Source: an uncultured Bacteroidota bacterium (GTDB lineage Bacteria > Bacteroidota > Bacteroidia > AKYH767-A > JABDAW01). From it: DNA of 40,008 bases. The notes below the pieces were generated by a model that saw only the letters and a program-made list of their open reading frames with translations, was not told where the DNA came from and did no database searches. The first letter of the stretch is position 1. Each line of letters begins with the position of its first letter. This document shows, in pieces, positions 24,103 to 32,924 of the stretch. A program made the position numbers and the translations under genes. Location: positions 1 through 40,008 of the forward strand of contig CAIMUP010000115.1 in the NCBI GenBank assembly GCA_903844645.1. Direction: 5' to 3'.

Positions 24103-24333
24103 ACGATTGGTTGTATGGATACTTTGATTGGTCGTATGGATACTATGATTGGTCGTATTGACACTTTGATTGGTCGTATGGGCACTTTGATTGGTCGTAT
24201 GGGGACTTTGATTGGTCGTCTGGGGACTTTGATTTTCCATCTGTGCACTTTGATTGGTCGTCTGGGGACTTTGTTTGTTCGTATCGGTACTTTGATTGGT
24301 CGTATGGACACTTTGATTGGTCATCTGGAGGGG
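24103..24333. repeat. Tandem array G, eleven 21-bp units
   Basis: Units start at 24103 and every 21 bp to 24313. The first part TTGATTGGTCGT is conserved; the next bases (ATGGATACT, CTGGGGACT and others) vary. Open frames in three of the six directions reflect the period. It lies between divergent genes. Confidence 0.95.
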
Positions 24334-24408
24334 ACGATAAGGCATCTTTTCTGAAACGAGCCTCTGAATTGCATAGATAATTGTCCCATTTTAATTAGGG
24401 TTTCGTTC

Positions 24409-24437
24409 TTGCAATTCTCAAATATTCCCTATCTTTG
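24409..24437 (+). promoter_or_regulatory. Promoter TTG-N18-TATCTTTG
   Basis: TTG (24409-24411) and TATCTTTG (24430-24437) precede the ATG at 24460 by 22 nt. It drives the truncated kelch fragment. Confidence 0.7.
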
Positions 24438-24459
24438 CACCTCATAAATTATAAAAGAC

Positions 24460-24675
24460 ATGAAAAAAATCTTACTTGTTGCCCTGATGTTCTTTGGAAT
24501 GATGGCGATGGTACAGGCCCAATATTCCTGGACACAGAAAGCCGATTTAGGCGGAATGAAAAGACAAGCCGCAGTTGGCTTTGCTATAAATAAAAATTGG
24601 AATATGATAAATATATTTGTGGTGTCAATTCTTTTTTGTAACTTTGTCGCTCCAAAATTTCTAAACATTATATAA
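24460..24675 (+). pseudogene. Truncated kelch/T9SS gene (5' fragment)
   Basis: The first 128 bp (24460-24587) are almost identical to the start of the gene at 25943, encoding a Sec signal and the opening YSWTQKADLGGMKRQAAVGFAI. Homology then ends abruptly within the codon for the next residue. The remaining 28 residues are unrelated, hydrophobic and derive from the promoter region of the following gene. The fragment still has its own promoter and could yield a 71-aa secreted peptide without blades or sorting domain. It is best read as the remnant of a deletion between tandem kelch copies. Confidence 0.8.
24617..24646 (+). promoter_or_regulatory. Promoter TTG-N19-TAACTTTG inside the fragment's tail
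   Basis: TTG (24617-24619) and TAACTTTG (24639-24646) have exact 19-bp spacing and end 48 nt before the ATG at 24695. This places the downstream gene's promoter within the open frame of the truncated copy, supporting a deletion junction near 24588. Confidence 0.75.
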
Positions 24676-24694
24676 TAATTTAATAAATAAAAAA

Positions 24695-25930
24695 ATGAAA
24701 AAAATCTTACTTTTTACCCTCTTGTTCCTTGTAACAGCAGGCATCACAATCGCCCAAAACACCTGGACTCAAAAAGCCGATGTCGGCGGTGTTAAAAGAC
24801 AATCAGCCTGCGGATTTGCAATAGCTGGAAAGGGTTACATTGGGCTTGGTTTAAATTATGAATCATTAGGTTTGGAACAGGATTTCTGGTCTTATGATCC
24901 AACTACCAATGCCTGGACTCAAGTGGCAAACTATGGAGGTACTGCCAGATATAATCCTGCCTATTTTGTCATCGGCACCGTTGCCTATGTTGGCTTGGGG
25001 TCGGATAATTATCCATCTTATCATTTCAGAAACGACTTTTGGAAATACGACCAAACAGCAAACACCTGGTCACAAATTTCAAGCTTCCCAGGCACTGCCC
25101 GGTATTCAGGTTCAGGCTTTTCAATAGGAACAAAAGGATATGCAGGTTTCGGTTATAATTCAGCACAATATTTTAATGACTTTTACGAATATAATCCAAC
25201 CACTGATATCTGGACACAAAAAGCGACATATCCTGGTGTTCCGCGCTCTTCAGGAGCAGGTTTTTCAATAAATGGTTATGGGTATTATGGTGCAGGATTA
25301 GATGGAGGTTCCGGCTTCAGCGATTTTTACAAATACGATCCAGCAGTAGATTCCTGGACAGCAATTGCAAGCCTTCCAAGTATTGTATTTGGACCATCGA
25401 GTTTTGTAATTTATAACAAAGGTTATGTAGGAACAGGTTCTACTGCATACCCAAACATTGGTCTTCAAAATCATTTCTGGAGATACGATCCTGCATCAAA
25501 TACTTGGGCTGCGATTGCTGATATGGGCGGCACATTAAGAGTTAGCACAGTGGGATTTGCCATTGGCAATGCGGGATATTGCGGAACTGGCGGATACAAT
25601 GACTTCACACAAGATTTAACAGATTTTTGGAAATATGCCCCAGCAAGTGGCGAAGGTACTAATGATTTATCAGTAAATGATTTTCATTATTCCATATTTC
25701 CAAACATCTCAAATAGTAAATTTTCTATAGAATATTCTTCTGCAAAAAGTGAATCTATGGAAATAAAAATTATTAACATTAATGGCAAAATTATTCAATC
25801 CGAATCAAAGTATTTTGTTGAAGGAATGAATCATTTCGATCTTGATTTAAGCAATGCAGCAAAAGGAATTTACTTTGTGGAATTAGTCAATGCCAATGAA
25901 AAGGCTATTCAGAAAATTGTGTTACAGTAA
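24695..25930 (+). CDS. Secreted kelch-repeat protein with T9SS sorting domain
   Basis: The 411-aa protein has a Sec signal (MKKILLFTLLFLVTAGITIAQ). Six kelch units follow, each with the D-F-W-x-Y-D-x-x-x-N-x-W core (for example DFWSYDPTTNAWTQ, DFWKYDQTANTWSQ, DFYEYNPTTDIWTQ), predicting a six-bladed beta-propeller with a closing DFWKYAP strand. The last ~85 residues (NISNSKFSIEYSS ... KGIYFVELVNANEKAIQKIVLQ) form a Por-type C-terminal domain for the type IX secretion system. It should be exported to the cell surface or medium. Ligand is unknown. It is a paralogue of the next gene. Confidence 0.88.
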   Translation: MKKILLFTLLFLVTAGITIAQNTWTQKADVGGVKRQSACGFAIAGKGYIGLGLNYESLGLEQDFWSYDPTTNAWTQVANYGGTARYNPAYFVIGTVAYVGLGSDNYPSYHFRNDFWKYDQTANTWSQISSFPGTARYSGSGFSIGTKGYAGFGYNSAQYFNDFYEYNPTTDIWTQKATYPGVPRSSGAGFSINGYGYYGAGLDGGSGFSDFYKYDPAVDSWTAIASLPSIVFGPSSFVIYNKGYVGTGSTAYPNIGLQNHFWRYDPASNTWAAIADMGGTLRVSTVGFAIGNAGYCGTGGYNDFTQDLTDFWKYAPASGEGTNDLSVNDFHYSIFPNISNSKFSIEYSSAKSESMEIKIININGKIIQSESKYFVEGMNHFDLDLSNAAKGIYFVELVNANEKAIQKIVLQ

Positions 25931-25942
25931 TCACATAAAGTC

Positions 25943-27175
25943 ATGAAAAAAATCTTACTTGTTGCCTTGTTGTTCGGAGGAATGATGGGGATGGTACATG
26001 CCCAATATTCTTGGACACAGAAAACTGATTTGGGTGGAATGAAAAGACAAGCCGCAGTTGGCTTTGCTATCGGAAACAAAGGCTATATTGCCATCGGTTT
26101 GAATTATGAAACTAATGCCGTATTAAACGATTTGTGGCAGTACGATCCGACGAGTGATTCATGGACACAAAAAGCAGATTATGCCGGACCAAGCAGAGTT
26201 AGTGCAGTCAGTTTTGTAATTGGTAATACGGCTTATGTCGGGTCAGGATGCAGTAATTATCCCTCCACTAATTATGTAAATGATTTTTGGGCTTATGATG
26301 CCACTGCAAATTCATGGTCAGCAATTGCTTCCTTTCCAGGGAGTGCCAGATACGGAGGAACAAGTTTCGCCATAGGTACAAAAGGATATTTTGGAACAGG
26401 TTGGCAAAACAATTCTTATTTTAATGATCTCTGGGAATATAATTCTGGAACTAATACATGGTCTCAAAAAACTAATTTCCCAGGAAGTGCAAGATGCCCC
26501 ACAAGTTTTGCAATTGGAAATAATGGATATGTAGGTGGTGGTGAAGATGGAAGTTCGCCCGTAGCAGATTTTTGGAAGTATCATAATGCAACAGATACAT
26601 GGTCTCAAATTGCCGACTTGCCATCTAATTCTTATGAAACAACATCATTCGTAATGCTTGGCAAAGGCTTTGTTGGGACGGGTTCTACTACATGGTCTTT
26701 TGCAGATTTATACAGCCATTGGTGGTCTTATGATACCACTGCAAATTCTTGGTCTGCCATTCAGGATATGCCCGGAGTTCCACGATTAAGTGCAGTTGCA
26801 TTTTCTGTAAATAAGTGTGGATATTGCGGAACTGGTGCAATCAATAATTATGTAAATGACCTTCAAGATTTCTATAAATATGCACCGACTAACAGTGAAG
26901 GAATTAATGATATTTCTTATAATTTATCTGATATATCAATCTACCCTAACATCTCAAACGGTAAAATTTCAATTGAATATTCTTCTTCAAAAAATTCATC
27001 TTTAGAAATAAAAATTCTAAGCATTGAAGGCAAAGTTGTCCATTCGGAATTAAAGAATCAGTTAGAAGGAATCAATCAATTCAGCCTTGATTTGACTAAT
27101 AAAGCAAAAGGAATTTACTTTGTAGAAATGCTATCAGGCAGTGACAAAACTGTTAAGAAGATTGTTTTGGAATAA
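25943..27175 (+). CDS. Secreted kelch-repeat protein with T9SS sorting domain, paralogue
   Basis: The 410-aa product has the same order as its neighbour: Sec signal (MKKILLVALLFGGMMGMVHAQ), six kelch units (for example DLWQYDPTSDSWTQ, DFWAYDATANSWSA, DLWEYNSGTNTWSQ) and a Por-type sorting domain starting near ISIYPNISNGKISIEYSSS and ending KGIYFVEMLSGSDKTVKKIVLE. It starts 12 bp after the previous stop. The first 43 codons match the fragment at 24460, so three tandem copies existed. Function, such as adhesion or glycan binding, is not readable. Confidence 0.88.
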   Translation: MKKILLVALLFGGMMGMVHAQYSWTQKTDLGGMKRQAAVGFAIGNKGYIAIGLNYETNAVLNDLWQYDPTSDSWTQKADYAGPSRVSAVSFVIGNTAYVGSGCSNYPSTNYVNDFWAYDATANSWSAIASFPGSARYGGTSFAIGTKGYFGTGWQNNSYFNDLWEYNSGTNTWSQKTNFPGSARCPTSFAIGNNGYVGGGEDGSSPVADFWKYHNATDTWSQIADLPSNSYETTSFVMLGKGFVGTGSTTWSFADLYSHWWSYDTTANSWSAIQDMPGVPRLSAVAFSVNKCGYCGTGAINNYVNDLQDFYKYAPTNSEGINDISYNLSDISIYPNISNGKISIEYSSSKNSSLEIKILSIEGKVVHSELKNQLEGINQFSLDLTNKAKGIYFVEMLSGSDKTVKKIVLE

Positions 27176-28288
27176 CTAATTCTCATTTGAGAATTCCAAT
27201 ATCCGAACATCAATAGATTTAGCTTTTTTTGCCTTCTCTCTTTTATTTCTTTCGGCTCTAACAAAGTAATTTTTCTTAATGATTCCGGTTTTCCCTTTCA
27301 ACAAAAAAATGAAAACGTTTGATAATAATCTTGCCAAAGAACTTGGAAGCATTAATTCAAAAAGAATAATCCTCAAGAACCGTTTTTCATAAGAAGAAAA
27401 CTGATGAAGGTTCTTTCTGATATGAGCAATTGTCTTTTGTCTTTCCTCTTTTGAATCAATAAAAACTCCACATTGAAGAATGTTAAAAACAACTTGAATC
27501 AAGCTGCCTTTTAAATATCCTTTTGCTGCATCAGATGTTTCCTTATCAACAATATTCTCTAAAGTTTTAATAGTTCGGAATAACTGGTAGTAGGTCGTAT
27601 TCCACAAATAAAACGAAGTATAGATCGTAACTTCACCATGTATTGAGTGAGAAATAATATCTAAATCCTTTGTATAAACTTTCAATCGCAGGTCGGGATT
27701 TGTAATCCCGACCCCATGCAATCCAAGAATCATAAACTGAATTTGCGACCAGCAATCATTGAAAAAATCATTACCAAATTTACTCAAACAATCCTTTGCA
27801 AAAACAGACCGCATGACAAACATTCCTGCATTTCCCATTCTCCAATATTCATTCCTCAACAAATCATTCAAAGGAATTTCTCCTTCAAGAAACTTTGTTT
27901 TAAAATATTGCGAGTCTATTACAATCCCAGCTTCGGGCTTACTTTTAAGATAATCAACGATCCGCTTCAAGCTGCCTTCAGTTATTCTGTCATCATCTCC
28001 CAAGACCATAAAAAAAACAGCATTCGCCATCTGCATAGACTTCATGACATTTGGATTTCCTCCTATGTTATAAGCGTTTCGATTATAGGTAATGAAAGAA
28101 TATTTACTTCTTAATTCCTCAACAACTTCATGAGTGTTATCCTCCGAACCATTATTGGAAACTACAATTTCAATTTCGTCAGATAAATTGTCTTGAAGAA
28201 TTTGGACTATTAACGAATCCAATAAATCCTTGACTAACTTTGCCCTGTTCCATGTAGGAATGGAAATAGTCAGAATCTTTTTGGTCAC
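27176..28288 (-). CDS. Family 2 glycosyltransferase
   Basis: The 370-aa protein begins with the GT-A nucleotide-binding fold (KKILTISIPTWNRAKLVKDLLDSL, EIEIVVSNNGSEDNT) and has a metal-binding acidic motif in MVLGDDDRITEGS (about residues 95-107). It should transfer a sugar from a nucleotide donor in the cytoplasm during polysaccharide assembly. The start is GTG at 28288, 1 bp after the upstream methyltransferase stop. It is the last gene of the glycan cluster and convergent with the kelch gene, from which it is separated by no spacer (stop at 27176, opposite stop at 27175). Donor and acceptor are unknown. Confidence 0.88.
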   Translation of the reverse strand: MTKKILTISIPTWNRAKLVKDLLDSLIVQILQDNLSDEIEIVVSNNGSEDNTHEVVEELRSKYSFITYNRNAYNIGGNPNVMKSMQMANAVFFMVLGDDDRITEGSLKRIVDYLKSKPEAGIVIDSQYFKTKFLEGEIPLNDLLRNEYWRMGNAGMFVMRSVFAKDCLSKFGNDFFNDCWSQIQFMILGLHGVGITNPDLRLKVYTKDLDIISHSIHGEVTIYTSFYLWNTTYYQLFRTIKTLENIVDKETSDAAKGYLKGSLIQVVFNILQCGVFIDSKEERQKTIAHIRKNLHQFSSYEKRFLRIILFELMLPSSLARLLSNVFIFLLKGKTGIIKKNYFVRAERNKREKAKKAKSIDVRILEFSNEN

Positions 28289-28289
28289 C

Positions 28290-29048
28290 TTATTCGATTA
28301 CAATAAATGATGGGGTAGGGCAAAGTGGCGAACGTTGAATATGCCATTTATCCAAACCAAAAACTTCTTTCAATGCAAGTGTTTCACCAGGATAATAAGG
28401 CCAGTTCAATTCATCAAAACCAAGAACAGTTCCTTTAGTAATATGTCCTTTGATTAATTCCAAACAACGTTTGGTTGGAGCATAAATATCAAAATCAAAA
28501 TATGCAAATGCAATGATTGTTTCAGGATGATCTATTAAATATTTTTCAAGGGTTTCTGTAGCATCACCTTTGATGATTTCAAATTTCTTGATGTGACTTA
28601 TCGGACTTTCTTTTTCATGGTGAGTCAATACTTGCTCCAAATGGTCGGTATAATTTTCAGTCACGTTGTATGCTCCTTCATACAAAATTTTTGCATCGCC
28701 ATCCTTCTCGTGCAAGGATTTAAAACCTTCAAAAGAATCAAACCCGATAATCTTTCTGTTGTAATTATACGGCTCATACATCCCTCTGAAAGATTGAAAC
28801 AAAGCGAGGTTCTGTCCCCAACGACAACCCAATTCCATTACAACACCTGTTACCGGAACTATCCTTTTGTAGAGGTCGTGCATAAAAATTATCCTCGACA
28901 AATTTTGTCTGTTGATATACAAACCCAAGTTCATTTGAATTTCTTCATCGGGTATCGGTGTGTTCTTGAATAGGTCTAAAAAACTACCTCTTCGATTTAC
29001 TTCTTCATCTGAAATGTTTCTCCTGATTTCAATTTTTTTGTCTTCCAT
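28290..29048 (-). CDS. TylF-like SAM-dependent methyltransferase
   Basis: The 252-aa protein has the SAM-binding start VVMELGCRWGQNLALFQSF and the family-typical GFDSFEGF, KGDATETL and AFAYFDFDIYAPTKRCLELIKGHI segments of macrocin-type sugar O-methyltransferases. In this cluster it may methylate a sugar hydroxyl. The ATG at 29048 is chosen. A TTG six codons upstream would overlap the preceding transketolase gene and lacks support. It ends 1 bp before the GT2 start. O- versus C-methylation cannot be decided by eye. Confidence 0.82.
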   Translation of the reverse strand: MEDKKIEIRRNISDEEVNRRGSFLDLFKNTPIPDEEIQMNLGLYINRQNLSRIIFMHDLYKRIVPVTGVVMELGCRWGQNLALFQSFRGMYEPYNYNRKIIGFDSFEGFKSLHEKDGDAKILYEGAYNVTENYTDHLEQVLTHHEKESPISHIKKFEIIKGDATETLEKYLIDHPETIIAFAYFDFDIYAPTKRCLELIKGHITKGTVLGFDELNWPYYPGETLALKEVFGLDKWHIQRSPLCPTPSFIVIE

Positions 29049-29052
29049 AATC

Positions 29053-29976
29053 TTATTTTTTACCAATTAACTTCAATATATTTTTAGAAATATTCTCTTT
29101 CGTAATCCCGAATTTGCCTCTGATAAAATCATGGCTGCCCACATAGTGCGAGTATTTATCATCCACCCCAAAGCGTTTAAACAAAGGATTAAAGCCGCTT
29201 TCAGCAATCACCTCCGCCACCGCAGACCCAAGCCCCCCGATGATATTATGTTCCTCCACCGAGAATATCGGCTTCTTGGTTTTCAATAATTCATTCACCA
29301 TCCTCACATCAAACGGCTTGATGGTATGCATACTTATCAGGCTCGCACTGATGCCCTTTGCCTTCAATAACTCACAAACATTATTCGCAATCTCCAAAGT
29401 ATTACTCGTACTGATGATATGCAAATCCTTCCCCGTCCTCACCTTTATTGCCTTCCCAATAATAAATTTCGTTTTAGGATTATTAATAATCGGCTCCCCC
29501 TGCTTCCCTAATCTGAAAAACATAGGTCCTTTATAATTCACTGATTGCCGGATAGCATTTTCAACTTCCCAAGGGTCGCCCGGACAAACAACAGTCATAT
29601 TCGGAAGTGCCCGCATAATCGCAATATCCTCAATGGAATGATGCGTAGCACCCGCAGCACCATAAGAAAAACCAGCACCCACACCCACCAACCGAACATT
29701 GGTATTCATATAAGCCACATCCACCCGTATCTGCTCAAAAGGACGCATGCAAACAAAAGGATTGATAGTATAAACATAAGGCACCAAGCCACTCAAAGCC
29801 ATCCCCGCTGCAATAGAAACAGCATTTTGTTCCGCCACCCCCACATTCAAATATCGCTCTGGGAATTCATTCATAAAAGGCTCCAAAACAGAATAACCGA
29901 TGTCAGGAGTAATCAAAAATATCCGCTCATCTTTACGAGCCTCCTCCACCAAAGTTTTTAAAAAAGTCTTTCTCAT
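29053..29976 (-). CDS. Split transketolase, C-terminal (pyrimidine-binding) subunit
   Basis: The 307-aa subunit corresponds to the middle and C-terminal domains of transketolase. The pyrimidine-domain Glu lies in LNVGVAEQNAVSIAAGMALSG (near residue 50), followed by FSYGAAGATHHSIEDIAIMR. The C-terminal domain has a typical transketolase-like end. The ATG at 29976 follows the previous stop by one base (TGATATG); a TTG upstream would overlap it. Inside a CDP-sugar cluster such split enzymes are more likely to attach a two-carbon unit to a keto sugar than to serve central metabolism. That is inference. Confidence 0.87.
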   Translation of the reverse strand: MRKTFLKTLVEEARKDERIFLITPDIGYSVLEPFMNEFPERYLNVGVAEQNAVSIAAGMALSGLVPYVYTINPFVCMRPFEQIRVDVAYMNTNVRLVGVGAGFSYGAAGATHHSIEDIAIMRALPNMTVVCPGDPWEVENAIRQSVNYKGPMFFRLGKQGEPIINNPKTKFIIGKAIKVRTGKDLHIISTSNTLEIANNVCELLKAKGISASLISMHTIKPFDVRMVNELLKTKKPIFSVEEHNIIGGLGSAVAEVIAESGFNPLFKRFGVDDKYSHYVGSHDFIRGKFGITKENISKNILKLIGKK

Positions 29977-29977
29977 A

Positions 29978-30781
29978 TCAATTGTCAATTTCCCCGTATG
30001 CCTGATCCAATAATTCCTTATTCGGCGAACGATAATGCCACTCCAATTTATTCTCCATATAGCTCACTCCTTTTCCTTTTATCGTATGAGCAATAATTAT
30101 TTTAGGTTGAGAAGTCTTTGCATTCAAAGCCTGTTCGATTTCCTTCATATCATGCCCGTTTATCTCTATCACATGCCAATTGAAAGCTTTCAATTTCTCA
30201 TTCAAAGGTTCGAGATTAATCACTTCATTAGTGATTCCGAAACTCTGGATTTTATTGTAATCTACTATTACGGTCAAGTTATCCAACTTCAAATGCGGAG
30301 CAAGCAACAAAGGTTCCCAGATACTTCCTTCATTCAATTCACCATCACTAATCATCACTACAACTCTTGATTTCAATTTCTGATACTTAGCAGCAATAGC
30401 CATCCCCATTCCGACAGAAAGTCCATGACCTAACGACCCCGCAGCACTTTCCAAACCTGGAGCAGCTTCAAAGTCAATATGCCCGGGAAGTATTCCATTA
30501 TCAACATAAAACCGATCTAAGTAACTCTTATCAAAGAAACCACGTTCGGCGAGAGTTGCATACAACCCACTACTCGCATGTCCTTTACTCAAAATAAACT
30601 TATCCCGTTTCGGATCTTTTGGATTTTCAGGATCAACATTCAGATATTTGAAATAAAGCACTGTAAGCAATTCCACGATAGACAATGCTGAACCTGAATG
30701 AGAAGCATTCGACCGATGATTCATCATCAGCAAAGCCTTTCGGATATTTTTTGTTGTTTGGACTAGATCCGTTTTTTTCAT
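29978..30781 (-). CDS. Split transketolase, N-terminal (TPP-binding) subunit
   Basis: The 267-aa subunit binds thiamine diphosphate: GHASSGLYATLAERGFF, GSLGHGLSVGMGMAIA and SDGELNEGSIWEPL, then VDYNKIQ as the closing Asn of the TPP motif (the first Gly of the usual GDG is Ser here). It needs the next gene's subunit for activity. The ATG follows the SDR stop directly (TAG-ATG), so translation is coupled. The length matches stand-alone transketolase N-subunits. Confidence 0.88.
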   Translation of the reverse strand: MKKTDLVQTTKNIRKALLMMNHRSNASHSGSALSIVELLTVLYFKYLNVDPENPKDPKRDKFILSKGHASSGLYATLAERGFFDKSYLDRFYVDNGILPGHIDFEAAPGLESAAGSLGHGLSVGMGMAIAAKYQKLKSRVVVMISDGELNEGSIWEPLLLAPHLKLDNLTVIVDYNKIQSFGITNEVINLEPLNEKLKAFNWHVIEINGHDMKEIEQALNAKTSQPKIIIAHTIKGKGVSYMENKLEWHYRSPNKELLDQAYGEIDN

Positions 30782-31693
30782 CTATACTTTTACTTTAAAA
30801 GATTCAATAGTTTTCTTTAATCCCTCCTCCATGTTTGTTTCCGGCTTCCAATTCAAATGATTTGAAAGTCGAGTTATATCAGCCTCCATCAGCATTACCT
30901 GATCCTCACGATAAGGAATAGTACCAAAATTTATTTGAGATTTGGATTCAGTTAATTCCTTGATCTTTTCAATAATATATCGAACTTTCACGCCTTTCCC
31001 AGAACCAAGATTTGCAATACCAACTCCATTAACATCCTTCAATTTGAAAAGCATTTCAGAAATATCATCAATGAAAAGATAATCCCATAATTGCTCTCCC
31101 TTGGTAACATTAATATCTTTATCATTAAGCATTTCCTTAATCAAATATTGAATCAGCCATTCATGGTTATCATCAGGACCATAAACCGAAAACAACCGCA
31201 ACCATGAATGCTCAATATTATATGACTTACAAAGTTCTGATGATATTTGAGAACACCACAATTTTGATTTACCATAAAGAGTAGTTGGATTGCATTCATC
31301 CAATTCAGTAATTCGTTTATCTAAATTTCCGTATTCAGCTTGTGATCCAATACCAATCCAATGCTTTGAATTTGTTTGGTGAGCCAAGGTTATTGAAGAA
31401 ATAATCAGAGGTATATTTACGGAAATTTGTTCAGGAATATTACGGTCAGCACCAAAAACACCATGCCAGGAAAATTCAAAGAATGAAGGTGAGGCATGGT
31501 TTAAGGTATCAGTATTAATCTCGCTCAAGGATTTCTTGTAACGAATTATTCTGACAAAAGAACTATTTTCAACAGCAGATATATCAGAAGATTCACGAGC
31601 CAAAACAGTAATAGGAATTTGATTTGAAATCAGTTTCCTAATAAAGTGTTTGCCCAAAAAACTTGTTGCTCCGTGAATGATGATATCAGGCAT
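30782..31693 (-). CDS. NAD-dependent epimerase/dehydratase (extended SDR)
   Basis: The 303-aa protein has the nucleotide-binding loop HGATSFLGKHF (8-18), IGIGSQAEYG with the catalytic Ser region, YGKSK for YxxxK and SVYGPDD downstream. Extended SDRs in such clusters epimerise, reduce or dehydrate nucleotide sugars. It could set the C4 configuration after keto-sugar branching. The first 8 bp overlap the end of the methyltransferase gene (ATGCCTGA), so the two are translationally coupled. Confidence 0.85.
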   Translation of the reverse strand: MPDIIIHGATSFLGKHFIRKLISNQIPITVLARESSDISAVENSSFVRIIRYKKSLSEINTDTLNHASPSFFEFSWHGVFGADRNIPEQISVNIPLIISSITLAHQTNSKHWIGIGSQAEYGNLDKRITELDECNPTTLYGKSKLWCSQISSELCKSYNIEHSWLRLFSVYGPDDNHEWLIQYLIKEMLNDKDINVTKGEQLWDYLFIDDISEMLFKLKDVNGVGIANLGSGKGVKVRYIIEKIKELTESKSQINFGTIPYREDQVMLMEADITRLSNHLNWKPETNMEEGLKKTIESFKVKV

Positions 31694-32912
31694 GTTTCAA
31701 TTCCAATAAATCCAAAATTGAGGTGAATTGTTCTGGCTTGTATCCAAACTTTTCAACAAGTTCGGTTACAATTTCATTGAAATAACCAAAACTAAAAACA
31801 AGAATCTTATCAGCACGATTCATTCCTAACTCTTCAATTCCATAAACTGGTAAATGAGATTTGGGAGCAAAAATATTTTGCGCCTTTGGATTCTTATCAA
31901 CAATATATTTTATGTGAAAATAATCATTTAATGCAGCAATTGTCATAACACCTCGACCACCTGCACCATAAGCAACAATTGAAGTCCCGTTCGTATGGGA
32001 ATCTTTCAACCAATCTTGAATCCTTTCAATTGATTCAAGAACGTTTGAATTGAGCTTCTTTAATTCTTCAATTTCAAAATTAATGTCTAATGGATAATTC
32101 TTTATTGAATCTGCTTTCATTGCCACGACCAATAATGAATTTGCGCGTTTTTCCTTTTGGGTCAATAAATCAAAACAATCCATCTCAAAACTATTTTGCC
32201 CAAGAACATAAGACATGGTTCTTTCATTCAAGTAGGTGTAATGCTCATGCTCAAACAAACAAAATTCATTGCGTTGCTTTATCAATCCCAAATCATGAAC
32301 CTCATGAACCATGATTCCGCCTGGCTTTAAAATAGAATGGATTTTATTCAAAACAGAAACCGGTTGAGGGATATGATCAAATGTATAACTGCTAATAATC
32401 AAATCAGTATTTTGAAAATCTTTTGGCAATTTTTCACTGATATATTCATCAAAGAAAGCATGTAGGGTAGGAATTCCAATTCCATTAGCATAATCAACCA
32501 ATTTCTTTGAAGGCTCAACTCCTAAAACATCAAATCCAAGTTTCTTAAATTCCAAAAGCTGTTCGCCAGTGCCACTTCCTATCTCAATTACTTTTGGCTT
32601 TGAAACAAAATTAAAAAATCGTTCCTTTAATCTTTCAGCCAAAGTTTTCATAAATTGAATCGCAAAACCAGATGATTGAACGCTGTATGTGTATTCGTTG
32701 TAATATTCATCCATATCAGTGTTATTGATATTTTGCGAACAACCACAACTCATACAAATGGCAATTTCAATATCACCGAGGAATTCTTTGCCAATGTTTT
32801 CTTTAGTAATAAACTCATCTGTTAAAGGCATTTGCGGCAATAGAATTACTCTTTGCAATTCTTTGGAACCACAAATTCGACAGGAAGTAATTTTGTTTTG
32901 TAATGATTTCAT
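31686..32912 (-). CDS. Sugar C-methyltransferase (zinc-ribbon + SAM + C-terminal domain)
   Basis: The 408-aa protein has an N-terminal zinc site (C11-x-x-C14 and a second pair in ICMSCGCS), a SAM fold starting VIEIGSGTGEQLLEF, and a C-terminal Rossmann-like domain with VAYGAGGRGVMTIAAL. This three-part layout is that of NDP-hexose C-methyltransferases (TylC3/TcaB9 type), which methylate C3 of 4-keto-6-deoxy sugars. It starts 12 bp after rfbG, whose product is the expected substrate type. A branched-chain deoxysugar is therefore likely. Confidence 0.87.
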   Translation of the reverse strand: MKSLQNKITSCRICGSKELQRVILLPQMPLTDEFITKENIGKEFLGDIEIAICMSCGCSQNINNTDMDEYYNEYTYSVQSSGFAIQFMKTLAERLKERFFNFVSKPKVIEIGSGTGEQLLEFKKLGFDVLGVEPSKKLVDYANGIGIPTLHAFFDEYISEKLPKDFQNTDLIISSYTFDHIPQPVSVLNKIHSILKPGGIMVHEVHDLGLIKQRNEFCLFEHEHYTYLNERTMSYVLGQNSFEMDCFDLLTQKEKRANSLLVVAMKADSIKNYPLDINFEIEELKKLNSNVLESIERIQDWLKDSHTNGTSIVAYGAGGRGVMTIAALNDYFHIKYIVDKNPKAQNIFAPKSHLPVYGIEELGMNRADKILVFSFGYFNEIVTELVEKFGYKPEQFTSILDLLELKHA

Positions 32913-32924
32913 TCTATAATTATT

